The notes under the pieces were generated by a model. The model saw nothing but the letters and a program-made list of their open reading frames with translations, searched no databases and had not been told where the DNA came from. The position numbers and the translations under genes are program-made. 35,090 nucleotides of DNA from Methanothrix sp. (lineage in GTDB: Archaea; Halobacteriota; Methanosarcinia; Methanotrichales; Methanotrichaceae): the NCBI GenBank assembly GCA_003162615.1, contig PMNG01000174.1, positions 1,458 through 36,547 of the forward strand. Reading direction: 5' to 3'. Below, in pieces: positions 15,229 to 23,089 of the stretch (positions within the stretch are counted from its first letter, which is position 1; the number at the start of each line of letters is the position of its first letter).

Positions 15229-15804
15229 ATGGAAAAAGTGGATCTGTCCAACACCCTACGTGATGAGAGGAAGACCGCCGAATTCCAGAAGCTCGACAAG
15301 AACTTTTATGAACAGGTGGGTCTGTATCTGGCTGGCCTTGAGCAGGAGCTGTTCAAGATCACGGACCCTTACTCAGTTGAGGCCCAGATCATCCAGGATA
15401 CCCTGAAGGGAGAACGGAACAGCGTTAACAAGCTGATCGACCAGCGGATGAGGAAGATGGTCCGCCGGGTGGTGAAGAACGCTCGCTCCGCTTCTCGGGA
15501 AGACGTGCTCCTTGATTTGACCAGCGAGGAGGAGCAGATCTATACCCAGATGCTCTCAGCGGTCGTGACAGGCAGGGAGACAATTCAGGCTCATATAGCT
15601 CATACCGAAAGGCCTTTAACAGGTAAGAAAGATATACCCCAGGGTTACGAGATTGTGCGGTTACTGGACAGTGTTCCAATGTTTGTAGGCGTGGATGGGA
15701 AGAACTACCTTCTCACCGCGGACGATGTAGTCATGCTTCCAGGCGTTCACGCCAAGAACCTGCGCACCAAGAATCTAGCCGTCGAAGTGAAGATTGAGCA
15801 ATAA
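15229..15804 (+). CDS. GINS complex subunit (Gins51/Gins15 type)
   Basis: A 191-residue subunit of the archaeal GINS complex, which joins MCM and Cdc45/GAN in the replicative helicase. Residues 1-130 are helical (A domain). The C-terminal small beta B domain is clear: EIVRLLDSVPMFVGVDGKN, then LLTADDVVMLPGVHAKNL. The A-then-B order marks the Gins51 (Sld5/Psf1-like) class rather than Gins23. Its place between priS and rpl44e is a conserved archaeal context, which supports the call. No clear Shine-Dalgarno site precedes the ATG. The partner subunit is not encoded here. Confidence 0.9.
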   Translation: MEKVDLSNTLRDERKTAEFQKLDKNFYEQVGLYLAGLEQELFKITDPYSVEAQIIQDTLKGERNSVNKLIDQRMRKMVRRVVKNARSASREDVLLDLTSEEEQIYTQMLSAVVTGRETIQAHIAHTERPLTGKKDIPQGYEIVRLLDSVPMFVGVDGKNYLLTADDVVMLPGVHAKNLRTKNLAVEVKIEQ

Positions 15805-15840
15805 AGTATAGTAAAGAACAGTGAAGTGATAAAAGTGAAG

Positions 15841-16116
15841 ATGCCAAAACAGTCTAAAGCTCATTGCCCTTTCTGCAATAAGCATACCTTGCAGACCGTG
15901 GAAAGGGTTAGGAAAGGCCGGGCCTCCTCTCTGACCCACATAGCTAGGCAGAAGTTGAGAGCCAACGGAATAGGAAACCAGGGCAAGTTCTCCAAGGTTC
16001 CCGGCGGAGACAAGCCCACCAAGAGATTGAACCTACGCTACCGCTGCACAGTATGCAAGAAGGCCCACAACCGCGCCGGATTCCGAGCGGGCAAGTTCGA
16101 TCTGGTGGAGGGATAA
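15841..16116 (+). CDS. rpl44e: Large-subunit ribosomal protein L44e (eL42)
   Basis: A 91-residue zinc-binding protein of the archaeal/eukaryotic 50S subunit near the E site. Zinc-ligand pairs are C9/C12 (CPFC) and C69/C72 (CTVC). The basic sequence GKFSKVPGGDKPTKRLNLRY is diagnostic. The ATG at 15841 is chosen because it gives the family N terminus MPKQSKAHC; the GTG at 15826 would add five residues. The gene ends in TAA at 16114-16116, overlapping the likely start of rps27e. Confidence 0.97.
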   Translation: MPKQSKAHCPFCNKHTLQTVERVRKGRASSLTHIARQKLRANGIGNQGKFSKVPGGDKPTKRLNLRYRCTVCKKAHNRAGFRAGKFDLVEG

Positions 16117-16286
16117 ACCTGCCGGCCAAGTTCATCAAAGTGAAGTGCAACGACTGCGAGAACGTGCAAATTATCTTCGGCAACGCCTCTACAGTGGTCA
16201 AGTGCCTGGTCTGCGGAAGAACTCTGGCCGAGCCCAGAGGCGGACGGGCGGAAATCAAGACCACGATAGTAGAAGCGCTAGAGTGA
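16113..16286 (+). CDS. rps27e: Small-subunit ribosomal protein S27e (eS27), apparent ATA or CTG start
   Basis: A zinc-ribbon ribosomal protein. The diagnostic core is KFIKVKCNDCENVQIIFG and VVKCLVCGRTLAEPRGG, with zinc ligands C12, C15, C31 and C34 counted from the start used here. The only ATG in frame upstream (16053) is deep inside rpl44e. At the expected start the sequence is ATAA: ATA at 16113 overlaps the L44e stop, where neighbouring pairs use ATGA. A CTG at 16119, 6 bases after GGAGGG, is the alternative and would give MPAKFIKVKC. Either way the gene lacks ATG, GTG or TTG at the proper place. Identity of the product is certain; the start is not. Confidence 0.93.
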   Translation: MNLPAKFIKVKCNDCENVQIIFGNASTVVKCLVCGRTLAEPRGGRAEIKTTIVEALE

Positions 16287-16292
16287 TCCCTG

Positions 16293-17066
16293 ATGGAACG
16301 CGAGGGTTGGCCTGAGCCTGGGGACTTGCTGGTCTGCACGGTCACCCAGGTAGTGGACTTTGGGGCGTTCGTCACCCTGGACGAGTATCCAGGCAAACAG
16401 GGCCTGATCCACATATCCGAGGTGGCGAGTGGATGGATAAAGTACATTCGAGACCACGTCCGCGAGGGCCAGAAGATCGTCTGCAAGGTCCTGAACGTGG
16501 ATCGGTCGCGGCACCACATTGACCTCTCCCTGAAGGACGTGAACGAGCACCAAAGAAGAGAGAAGATCCAGGAGTGGAAGGCGGACCAGAAGTCCTGGAA
16601 GTGGCTTCAGATGTCGTATGACGGTCGTCCCGATGACCTGAAGAGGGTTACCGACTCTCTGATCAAGGCTTTCAACGGCCTTTACCTTGCCTTTGAGGAG
16701 ACCTCTCTCTCCGGGGTGGAGGCCCTCGCCGATGCCGACCTTACTGAGGATGACGTTAAGATAATCGAAAAGCTGGCCAAGGATAACGTCAAGATACCCT
16801 CGGTGGAGATCAGCGGGTTTGTAGATCTTACATCCCCAGCACCGGACGGAGTAGAGATCATAAAAAAGGCGCTGAAGCAGGCCAAACGAGTGAAGGACAA
16901 GAACGTTGCCCTGGATATCACCTATGTTGGCGCGCCCAGGTATCGTATACACGTAAAAGCTCCTGATTACAAGCTGGCTGAGTCTGTTCTCAAGAAGGCA
17001 GCTCAGTCCGCGGTTAAGCACATCGAGCAGCACGGCGGAGAGGGCACCTTCCACAGAGAAGCATGA
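16293..17066 (+). CDS. eif2a: Translation initiation factor aIF2 alpha subunit
   Basis: A 257-residue alpha subunit of archaeal IF2, the GTP-dependent carrier of initiator tRNA. Residues 1-85 form an S1 RNA-binding domain (PGDLLVCTVTQVVDFGAFVT, GLIHISEVASGWIKYIRDHV, VDRSRHHIDLSLKDV). A helical domain and a C-terminal alpha-beta domain follow, with TYVGAPRYRIHVKAPDYKLA. The gene starts 6 bases after rps27e and its stop overlaps the nop10 start as ATGA, so translation is probably coupled. Confidence 0.97.
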   Translation: MEREGWPEPGDLLVCTVTQVVDFGAFVTLDEYPGKQGLIHISEVASGWIKYIRDHVREGQKIVCKVLNVDRSRHHIDLSLKDVNEHQRREKIQEWKADQKSWKWLQMSYDGRPDDLKRVTDSLIKAFNGLYLAFEETSLSGVEALADADLTEDDVKIIEKLAKDNVKIPSVEISGFVDLTSPAPDGVEIIKKALKQAKRVKDKNVALDITYVGAPRYRIHVKAPDYKLAESVLKKAAQSAVKHIEQHGGEGTFHREA

Positions 17067-17224
17067 GATCGAAGATACTGAAATGCTCCGTCTGTGGCCG
17101 GTATACTCTTGAGGCCATATGCCCTGTGTGTGGGGAGCCAACCTTAATCACTAAACCTGCCAGGTTCTCCCCGGAAGACCCGTATGGCAAATACAGGAGA
17201 GCCTTAAACCGGGAGGCTATATGA
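17063..17224 (+). CDS. nop10: H/ACA ribonucleoprotein core protein Nop10
   Basis: A 53-residue protein, a core subunit of the archaeal box H/ACA RNP that guides pseudouridylation with Cbf5, Gar1 and L7Ae. The zinc-knuckle ligands C8/C11 and C20/C23 (KCSVCGRYTLE, ICPVCGEPT) are as in archaeal Nop10. The C-terminal RFSPEDPYGKYRRALN is the conserved basic arm that contacts Cbf5. Its start overlaps the aIF2 alpha stop (ATGA) and its stop overlaps the next start (ATGA). Confidence 0.97.
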   Translation: MRSKILKCSVCGRYTLEAICPVCGEPTLITKPARFSPEDPYGKYRRALNREAI

Positions 17225-17991
17225 AAGAGACTTTGGTTCGAAGAGTAAAGGAAGCAACCCTGAAGGACCCTATTCTGATTGAAGGCCTTCCCGGCGTAGG
17301 CCATGTAGGAAAGCTCGTGGCAGAACACCTGGTAGAGGAGCTGAAAGCTGAGAAGATCATCGAGATCTATTCTCCCCATTTCCCACCTCAGGTCATGGTG
17401 CAGGAGGACGGAACCATCAAGCAGGTCAGGAATGAGGTATATGCCTTCAGCGGGCAGGATGGTCAACCGGATCTACTGCTGGTAGTGGGAGATTATCAGA
17501 GCGCCACCAACGAGGGCCACTACGAGTTAACCGGAATATTCTTGGACATAGCCCAGGAGTTCGGAGTCAAGAGGATATACGCCCTAGGCGGTTATGGCAC
17601 GGGCCAATTTGTTGACAAGCCCACGGTCCTCGGGGCTGCAAACAATGCTGCTTTAGTAGAGGAGATGAAGCAGTACGACGTAGTCTTTCACGAGAACGAG
17701 CCGGGCGGCGGCATAATAGGTGTCTCTGGTCTTCTGTTGGGCCTGGGAGAGTTGCGCGGAATAGACGCAGTCTGTCTAATGGGAGTAACCAGCGGATACC
17801 TTGTGGACCCCAAGTCCGCTCAGGAAGTGCTGAGAGTTCTGTGCAAGGCCCTCAACATAGAGGTGGATATGCAAGCCCTACAGGAACGAGCGAAGGAGAT
17901 GGAGAAGATCGTGGGCAAGCTACAGGAGATGGAGAAGGCTCAGATGCCTTACGAGTGCGGAGGCGACGAGGATCTCAGATATATCGGATAG
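17221..17991 (+). CDS. PAC2-family proteasome assembly chaperone (PbaB-like)
   Basis: A 256-residue soluble protein of the PAC2/PbaB family, archaeal homologues of the eukaryotic proteasome assembly chaperone. The N-terminal DPILIEGLPGVGHVGKLVAE and FPPQVMVQEDGTI are typical, as are the YALGGYGTG and GGGIIGVSGLLLGLGE glycine motifs. The C terminus is a long charged helix (ERAKEMEKIVGKLQEMEKAQ). It is translationally coupled to nop10 (ATGA) and overlaps or abuts pmbA. Position before a TldE protease gene fits a role in protein turnover. PbaA/PbaB subtype is not certain. Confidence 0.88.
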   Translation: MKETLVRRVKEATLKDPILIEGLPGVGHVGKLVAEHLVEELKAEKIIEIYSPHFPPQVMVQEDGTIKQVRNEVYAFSGQDGQPDLLLVVGDYQSATNEGHYELTGIFLDIAQEFGVKRIYALGGYGTGQFVDKPTVLGAANNAALVEEMKQYDVVFHENEPGGGIIGVSGLLLGLGELRGIDAVCLMGVTSGYLVDPKSAQEVLRVLCKALNIEVDMQALQERAKEMEKIVGKLQEMEKAQMPYECGGDEDLRYIG

Positions 17992-18016
17992 CCTGATTGA
18001 ACACGCCCACAGGCTA

Positions 18017-19300
18017 TTGGCCTTGGCGGAGAGGGCGGGGGCAAAAGAAGCGGAGGTCTTCGGGACGGCCGGAAGGGCCGTGGACGTGGACTTGCGCAAG
18101 GACCAGATTGAGCTGGTCAGTGAAAGCTTCCATCAGGGTCTGGGACTAAGGGCCGTTGTCCGTGGAGCTGTTGGATTCTCCAGCACCAGCGACATGACCA
18201 AGCTGGAGTCTGTGGCCGAGGCTGCAGTCAGGTCAGCCAGGGCCCGAGGCAGCGATGAATCCTGGCGATCCCTTCCCCTGCCTGAGACGGTTCAGACTCC
18301 ACGCAACATCTTCGATGTAACTATCGATCGTATCGTCCCAGAGGATTGCTTAGACCTTGCCCGCCAGATGCTGAGTGGCTGCCAAGAGGTCAAGAGCGCC
18401 GAACCTGCATCCGGAGGAGTGGCTTGCGTCTCTGGCATGGAATTCGTGGTTAACTCGTGGGGAATCGAGCTCTCCGAGAAAGGCACATCCATGCATGCCT
18501 CAATGGAAGCCATCGCAAAAGGCAACGATGTCGCGACGGGCACTGAGTTTCACAACTCCCGACTCTTGGATGAAGATCTCTATGGTGTGGGCAAGGCCGC
18601 TGCAGAGATGGCGATTAGCTCTATCAACGGATCGAAAGCCGAAGGCGGCATTTACGATGTCATCCTTAAGCCTGTTGCCTTCGTGGAGCTTCTGGAGTAT
18701 GCCTTTGTGCCATCGATTTTTGCCGACAACGTTCAGAAAGGACGTTCACACCTGGCCAGTCGTTTGGGAGATGAGATCGGGTCAGATCACCTCTGCATAA
18801 TCGATGATGGGCTGCTTTCCGGGGGGATGGGCACAACGGCTTTCGATGGGGAGGGCGTAGCGTCCAAGAGTAACGCCGTAATCGAAAATGGCGTGCTAAA
18901 GAGATTCCTTTACGACAGCTACACCGCGGGAAAGGATGGGCTAAAGTCCACGGGCAATGCGGTTCGCTCGGGCTACTCGGACGTGCCCCGATTGGGATTG
19001 AGAAACCTAATCGTTGGCTCTGAACATGCCTTCGACCTTCAGGATGAGACCAAGGGCATGCTGGTAAACGGTTTCATCGGTGCTCACACAGCCAACCCCA
19101 TCTCAGGCGACTTCTCTGTGGAGGCCAGAAATTCGTTCTTTGTCGCTCCGAACGAGGCACCGAGGCCTATAAGCTCCATGATGCTGGCTGGGAACATCTT
19201 CGAGCTTCTGAATGATATGGATGTGGGCACCGATGTGCGCGCAGTGGATGCCGTGGTGACTCCCAGCGTCAGGGCGAGGATGAAAGTTGTAGGCAGCTAA
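18017..19300 (+). CDS. pmbA: TldE/PmbA-type peptidase subunit
   Basis: Non-catalytic partner of the TldD/TldE heterodimeric metallopeptidase. It lacks HExxxH, as expected for TldE. Recognisable blocks are GLGLRAVVRGAVGFSSTSD, YDVILKPVAFVELLEYAF and PISGDFSVEARNSFF. The start given is the first TTG in frame. However, the reading frame is open further upstream and encodes SDSLIEHAHRLLALAERAG, a good family N terminus. Its natural first codon, 17981, is ATA, 8 bases after GAGGA and inside the end of the upstream gene. A TTG start would remove about 12 residues of the first helix. The catalytic mate tldD lies at 32955-34271. Confidence 0.9.
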   Translation: MALAERAGAKEAEVFGTAGRAVDVDLRKDQIELVSESFHQGLGLRAVVRGAVGFSSTSDMTKLESVAEAAVRSARARGSDESWRSLPLPETVQTPRNIFDVTIDRIVPEDCLDLARQMLSGCQEVKSAEPASGGVACVSGMEFVVNSWGIELSEKGTSMHASMEAIAKGNDVATGTEFHNSRLLDEDLYGVGKAAAEMAISSINGSKAEGGIYDVILKPVAFVELLEYAFVPSIFADNVQKGRSHLASRLGDEIGSDHLCIIDDGLLSGGMGTTAFDGEGVASKSNAVIENGVLKRFLYDSYTAGKDGLKSTGNAVRSGYSDVPRLGLRNLIVGSEHAFDLQDETKGMLVNGFIGAHTANPISGDFSVEARNSFFVAPNEAPRPISSMMLAGNIFELLNDMDVGTDVRAVDAVVTPSVRARMKVVGS

Positions 19301-19310
19301 GGTGGTTTTT

Positions 19311-20171
19311 ATGATCATCGGAGGACCGTCATCCCAGCTTCTGGCCGGGAAGATAGCAACGATTCTCGGCCAAGAGCTCGCCCTGTGCGAGTACAAGACC
19401 TTTCCGGACGGAGAAGCATACTCACAAGTAGCGAGCGAGCTAGAGGATGAGGTTACCATAATCCAGTCCACGCCAAAGGACAGCGATATAATCTACCTCA
19501 TGCAGCTCCTGGACGCCTGCCGGGAAAAGAAGATAACTCTTGTCATTCCCTATTTCGGTTACGCCCGCCAGGACAAAATCTTCAAGCCAGGCGAGCCCAT
19601 GACTGCCAGGGCCATTGCCTCTGCCCTCAATCCTCTCTTAGGCGAAGAGGGCAACGTCTACACCGTTAACATACACGCTCGATCGGTCCTATCCCATTTC
19701 CGCTGCCCAGCAGAGAACCTCGATGCAACACCCCTTTTGGCTGAGAAGGTACGAACCCTCGCGCTCCACGATCCGGTCGTGATATCACCCGATAAAGGAG
19801 CGATGGAAATGGCAAAGAATGCAGCTATGCACCTGGGGGCCAAGTGCGATTACCTGGAGAAGACCAGGTTGAGCGGAACAGAGGTCTCCATGACTCCCAA
19901 GGAGATCGATGTCGTTGGAAGGGACGTAGTCATCTTCGACGACATGATTGCCACAGGCGGAACTATGGCTACGGCAATAACACTTCTCCGAAAGCAGGGC
20001 GCAAAGAGGGTATTCCTCGCCGCGGTCCATCCCGTGTTAACGGGAAATGCGATTCTGAAGCTCTACCGTTCAGGAGTCGAAGCGGTCATCGCTGCAGACA
20101 CGCTGGATAGATCGGTGAGCACTGTGTCTGTGGCTCCGCTGATCGCTGAGGCGATAAGAGGTATTAGATAA
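19311..20171 (+). CDS. prs: Ribose-phosphate pyrophosphokinase
   Basis: A 286-residue enzyme making PRPP from ribose 5-phosphate and ATP, for nucleotide, histidine and tryptophan synthesis and, in methanogens, methanopterin. Visible landmarks are the flexible loop YFGYARQDKIF (about 81-91), SPDKGAMEMA, and the PRPP site VVIFDDMIATGGTMATA (D210/D211). The short archaeal length without the longer bacterial N terminus fits archaeal class enzymes. The ATG at 19311 is chosen because GGTGG sits 5 bases before it; the GTG at 19302 is part of that ribosome site. It follows pmbA by 10 bases, so it is probably in the same transcript. Confidence 0.96.
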   Translation: MIIGGPSSQLLAGKIATILGQELALCEYKTFPDGEAYSQVASELEDEVTIIQSTPKDSDIIYLMQLLDACREKKITLVIPYFGYARQDKIFKPGEPMTARAIASALNPLLGEEGNVYTVNIHARSVLSHFRCPAENLDATPLLAEKVRTLALHDPVVISPDKGAMEMAKNAAMHLGAKCDYLEKTRLSGTEVSMTPKEIDVVGRDVVIFDDMIATGGTMATAITLLRKQGAKRVFLAAVHPVLTGNAILKLYRSGVEAVIAADTLDRSVSTVSVAPLIAEAIRGIR

Positions 20172-20229
20172 ACGTCTCGCCTATAGAATTAGTTTATCAA
20201 ATTCGCGTTGTCGTTCCGGTATAATTCCA

Positions 20230-21945
20230 TTATTTTTCCAACGCCGCCCTCAGCTCCCGGAGGCCAAAGGTGTTCAGCACATCCTTCTTCTCCAGCCATG
20301 CCCTTCTGGCGACCCTGATGCCGTACCTCATAACCTTCAGCTGGCCCGCTTGATGTGCATCGGTGTTAATGGCCAGTCTGACTCCCATATCCTTGGCAGT
20401 CCTTGACCAGACATCGTTCAAATCCAGCCTTGTGGGATAAGCATTGATTTCCATGGCGGTCCCTGCCCTGGCGGCAGCCGCCAAAACTGAATGCATGTCC
20501 ACCTCGTAGGGGTCACGCTGGCCGATTATCCTGCCCGTGGGGTGGGCGATTATGTCCACGTTCTTGTTCTCGATGGCCGTGATTAGCCTGCCGGTGATGG
20601 TTCTCTCTTTCTGCTGTTGGGCCATGTGAACCGATGCGACGACAACATCGCACTTGGCCAAGAGATCATCTGGATAATCCAGCTCACCGTCAGCCCTGAT
20701 GTCCACTTCGGCACCCACCAGGACTGTGAACCCTTTGAGCTCATCGTTCAGCGCCGAGATGGCCTCGATCTTTTTATCAAGCTGCTCGGGAGTTAGGCCC
20801 CCGGCAATGCCGATAGCAGGAGAATGATCGCTCAGAGCGATATACTCGTATCCCAGCTTTCGGGCAGCTCTGGCCATCTCCTCTATGGAGTCCCTGCCGT
20901 CAGACCAGGAGCTGTGGACGTGCAGATCGCCTTTGATATCGGACAGTTCGATCAGATTGGGGAGCCTTCCTTCCATGGCCGCCTCTATCTCCCCTGTGTC
21001 CTCCCGCATCTCTGGCGGTATGTACTGCATTCGAAGGGTTTTGTAGATGTCCTCTTCCCGGTCGAAGAAAAGGTCAACTCCGTCTCTAATCCTCTTGAGG
21101 GAGTACTCGCTGAGGGAATAACCTTGACCTAGGGCAATCTGCCTGAGCTTGACGTTGTGATCCTTTGAGCCTGTGAAGTACTGGAGAACTGTCCCGTAGG
21201 ACCTGTGCTCCACTATCCTCAGGTCGACCTGAATGGTCTCCTTCACTATTATACTGGCTTTAGTTGGACCTTTGCCCAGCACTTCCTCGACCATGGGCAT
21301 GCGAACGAATGCTGAAATGACATCACCAGGTCGAGTGGAGGTGGCCAGGATGTCGATATCTCCGACCGTCTCTTTGCCCCGTCGGTAGCTTCCAGCGGGA
21401 GTGATGTGCTCCAGTCCCTCAATACCCTGGAGATAGCCGACGATCTCCTCCACGACCGGCTCGGCAACGTCCAGAGAAATCCTGGTGCTACGCTTTTTGT
21501 ACCTCTCGATGGACTTGACGATGTTCTTTTCGCTCGTTGGGCCCATTCTGGGAAGTCGCCTGATGCGATGCTCTCGGGCAGCCTTCTCCAGATCTTCCAT
21601 GTTGTTTACGTTCAGCTTCTCGTGAAGCAGGGAGATCGTCTTGGGGCCCAATCCGGAGACATTGAGTAGCTCAGCCAGGCCTTGGGGGGTCTGGGCAACC
21701 AGATCTTCGTAGACCTGGAGCTTTCCCGTTCTAAGGTATTCCTCGACCTTCTGAGCAATGGCCTTCCCTACGCCAGGAACTGATTCGAGGCGCTTCTCTT
21801 TGCAGACTTGCTCAAAGTCCTCCTTCAGGGACTCTATGGCTCTGGCAGCCTTTCCATAGGCTATAATCTTGAAGCGGTTCTCGCCCTTGAGCTCCAGAAG
21901 CTCTCCCATATCGTAAAGGACCTTGGCAATCTCCTTGTTCTTCAC
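20230..21945 (-). CDS. polX: Family X DNA polymerase with PHP exonuclease domain
   Basis: A 571-residue PolX. The N-terminal 8-kDa-like and helix-hairpin-helix region contains SVPGVGKAIAQKVEEYL and SGLGPKTISLLHEKL. The palm has AGSYRRGKETVGDIDIL with D196/D198 and a third Asp, D241, in IQVDLRIVE. The C-terminal PHP domain starts GDLHVHSSWSDG (H342, H344) and includes ALSDHSPAIG, HPTGRIIG and AINTDAH. It fills gaps in base-excision or end-joining repair, and the PHP domain adds 3'-5' exonuclease and AP-type activity in studied homologues. The start is GTG at 21945 with no ribosome site; a TATA-like element 28 bases upstream suggests a leaderless message. It is convergent with prs. Confidence 0.96.
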   Translation of the reverse strand: MKNKEIAKVLYDMGELLELKGENRFKIIAYGKAARAIESLKEDFEQVCKEKRLESVPGVGKAIAQKVEEYLRTGKLQVYEDLVAQTPQGLAELLNVSGLGPKTISLLHEKLNVNNMEDLEKAAREHRIRRLPRMGPTSEKNIVKSIERYKKRSTRISLDVAEPVVEEIVGYLQGIEGLEHITPAGSYRRGKETVGDIDILATSTRPGDVISAFVRMPMVEEVLGKGPTKASIIVKETIQVDLRIVEHRSYGTVLQYFTGSKDHNVKLRQIALGQGYSLSEYSLKRIRDGVDLFFDREEDIYKTLRMQYIPPEMREDTGEIEAAMEGRLPNLIELSDIKGDLHVHSSWSDGRDSIEEMARAARKLGYEYIALSDHSPAIGIAGGLTPEQLDKKIEAISALNDELKGFTVLVGAEVDIRADGELDYPDDLLAKCDVVVASVHMAQQQKERTITGRLITAIENKNVDIIAHPTGRIIGQRDPYEVDMHSVLAAAARAGTAMEINAYPTRLDLNDVWSRTAKDMGVRLAINTDAHQAGQLKVMRYGIRVARRAWLEKKDVLNTFGLRELRAALEK

Positions 21946-22440
21946 GAGAAAGTGGTGGATTCGATAGAGTATAATGATTTCGTGAGTCGAGCATTCAATT
22001 GCATTGGGAAGATGTCAATCTCTTGATCAAATCAGAAGTTTTATTGATCCAATTGGAGTGTTAAATGATCCTGATGAGAAATGTAGAACCTATAGGGCTG
22101 TACGTTAGGTTCACCTATTTCGAAGAACTAGATGTCCGTAACATTCAAAAAACAGCGAAGATTCCTAGCTTGCTATTTTTTGAGCCTGTTTCGTTGATGA
22201 CCGAAGGTAACATCGACCGGCGCAGTTATTTTGGCCTAAGTCGAATAACGGATCAAAAAAAAATATCAGGACTAATCAACCATTTATGTTGCATTAGAGC
22301 ATTATTAAGTTTCGAAATACCCCTTATTAGTGCCTATAACTTCCTTTTTGGTGCTTGTTTTTGCATTCGTAAATAAGCAAAAGGAATAAATGGTATAACC
22401 TCATCCTCGGGAGAAAAGAGGCACATTAAATGCCTTTATT
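21946..22440. other. AT-rich gap; one doubtful ORF (22065-22376, plus strand)
   Basis: About 500 bases without a convincing gene. The only long ORF (103 codons from ATG 22065) begins MILMRNVEPIGLYVRFTYFE, has GGAGTG a few bases upstream, and ends in a hydrophobic, Cys-containing tail. Its base composition is much more AT-rich than the neighbours and I recognise no motif. It may be a short orphan gene or chance. Promoter elements for the secreted-protein gene at 22456 probably also lie here. Confidence 0.3.
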
Positions 22441-22455
22441 GAATGGAGGTTCATG

Positions 22456-22857
22456 ATGAAAACAATTCTCACAATCACCGTGGTTTTAGTGCTCTTTGCC
22501 GGAGTAATAACAGCGGCAGCTGCTGATGGCGTATTGGACCTCAGCACCCTGACCAAAAAGCCTGTTTCAACGATTGTCCTTCCACAGTCAACATCGACCA
22601 TAAACTATGCAGCCGCCAACTATCTGGGATCGAAGACCACCAAGGAAGTTCTAGACCTAAGCACCATGGGAAAGAAGTTAACCTCAACAGTAGCAGCCAC
22701 GCTCATAAAGGGCCCAACCCCAGTAATCATTACCCCTAGCTTCACCATAAGGAGCAATAACGTAACTTCTGTGGCGAACGATATCATCACCCAGCCTCAG
22801 GCTGTTACAAAAAACACGACCATATACACTCCGCCAATAGCGATTGGCTTGCCATAA
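22456..22857 (+). CDS. Small secreted protein with internal repeat, function unknown
   Basis: A 133-residue protein with a clear signal peptide (MKTILTITVVLVLFAGVITA, then AAA). The mature part is rich in Thr, Ser and Val. It holds two copies of VLDLST followed by two variable residues and KK, about 40 residues apart, each followed by a TxSTV-like strand. It ends in a Pro-containing tail with no anchor. GGAGGT lies 5 bases upstream of the ATG at 22456; an ATG at 22453 is too close to it. I do not recognise the family. An S-layer-associated or extracellular role is likely only on the ground of export. Confidence 0.7.
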   Translation: MKTILTITVVLVLFAGVITAAAADGVLDLSTLTKKPVSTIVLPQSTSTINYAAANYLGSKTTKEVLDLSTMGKKLTSTVAATLIKGPTPVIITPSFTIRSNNVTSVANDIITQPQAVTKNTTIYTPPIAIGLP

Positions 22858-22865
22858 AAGGATTA

Positions 22866-22937
22866 ATGGCCATAAACAGGACAATTAACCTAAAAGAAGA
22901 GCTGGATAAGGAAATACTATCTTGGAGTTGGATATGA
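22866..22937 (+). CDS. Possible 23-residue micro-ORF coupled to the next gene
   Basis: ATG 22866, preceded by AAGGAT, opens a 23-codon ORF, MAINRTINLKEELDKEILSW plus SWI. Its TGA overlaps the ATG of the gene at 22934 as ATGA. The overlap style matches real neighbours in this window, but the ORF is tiny and unrecognised. A leader peptide or chance are both possible. Confidence 0.3.
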   Translation: MAINRTINLKEELDKEILSWSWI

Positions 22938-23086
22938 AGGTGGAGTTGACAGTAGACGGCAAGGCCATTCCTTTAAATGACTTTACACAAGCAATAATAG
23001 GAAACGTAGCTACCGCCATAGCTGATTCCCTACGCGGAGTGGCGGCTGGCGAGAAGGATATAGTCATCAAAGTGAAGAGAGAATGA
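22934..23086 (+). CDS. Small conserved archaeal protein (50 residues)
   Basis: A 50-residue protein reading MKVELTVDGKAIPLNDFTQA, then IIGNVATAIADSLRGV, and ending DIVIKVKRE. The strand-helix-strand layout and the KVELxVxGKxIPLNDF opening resemble small conserved proteins seen in methanogens, as far as I recall. GGAG lies 7 bases before the ATG. The stop is 3 bases from the convergent oapC stop. Function is unknown; the size suggests a partner protein rather than an enzyme. Confidence 0.7.
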   Translation: MKVELTVDGKAIPLNDFTQAIIGNVATAIADSLRGVAAGEKDIVIKVKRE

Positions 23087-23089
23087 ACT

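Noticed and set aside
16278..17141. 287-codon minus-strand ORF
   Set aside because: It is the antisense of aIF2 alpha and nop10, which are certain; composition (Leu/Val/His-rich) is that of a shadow frame.
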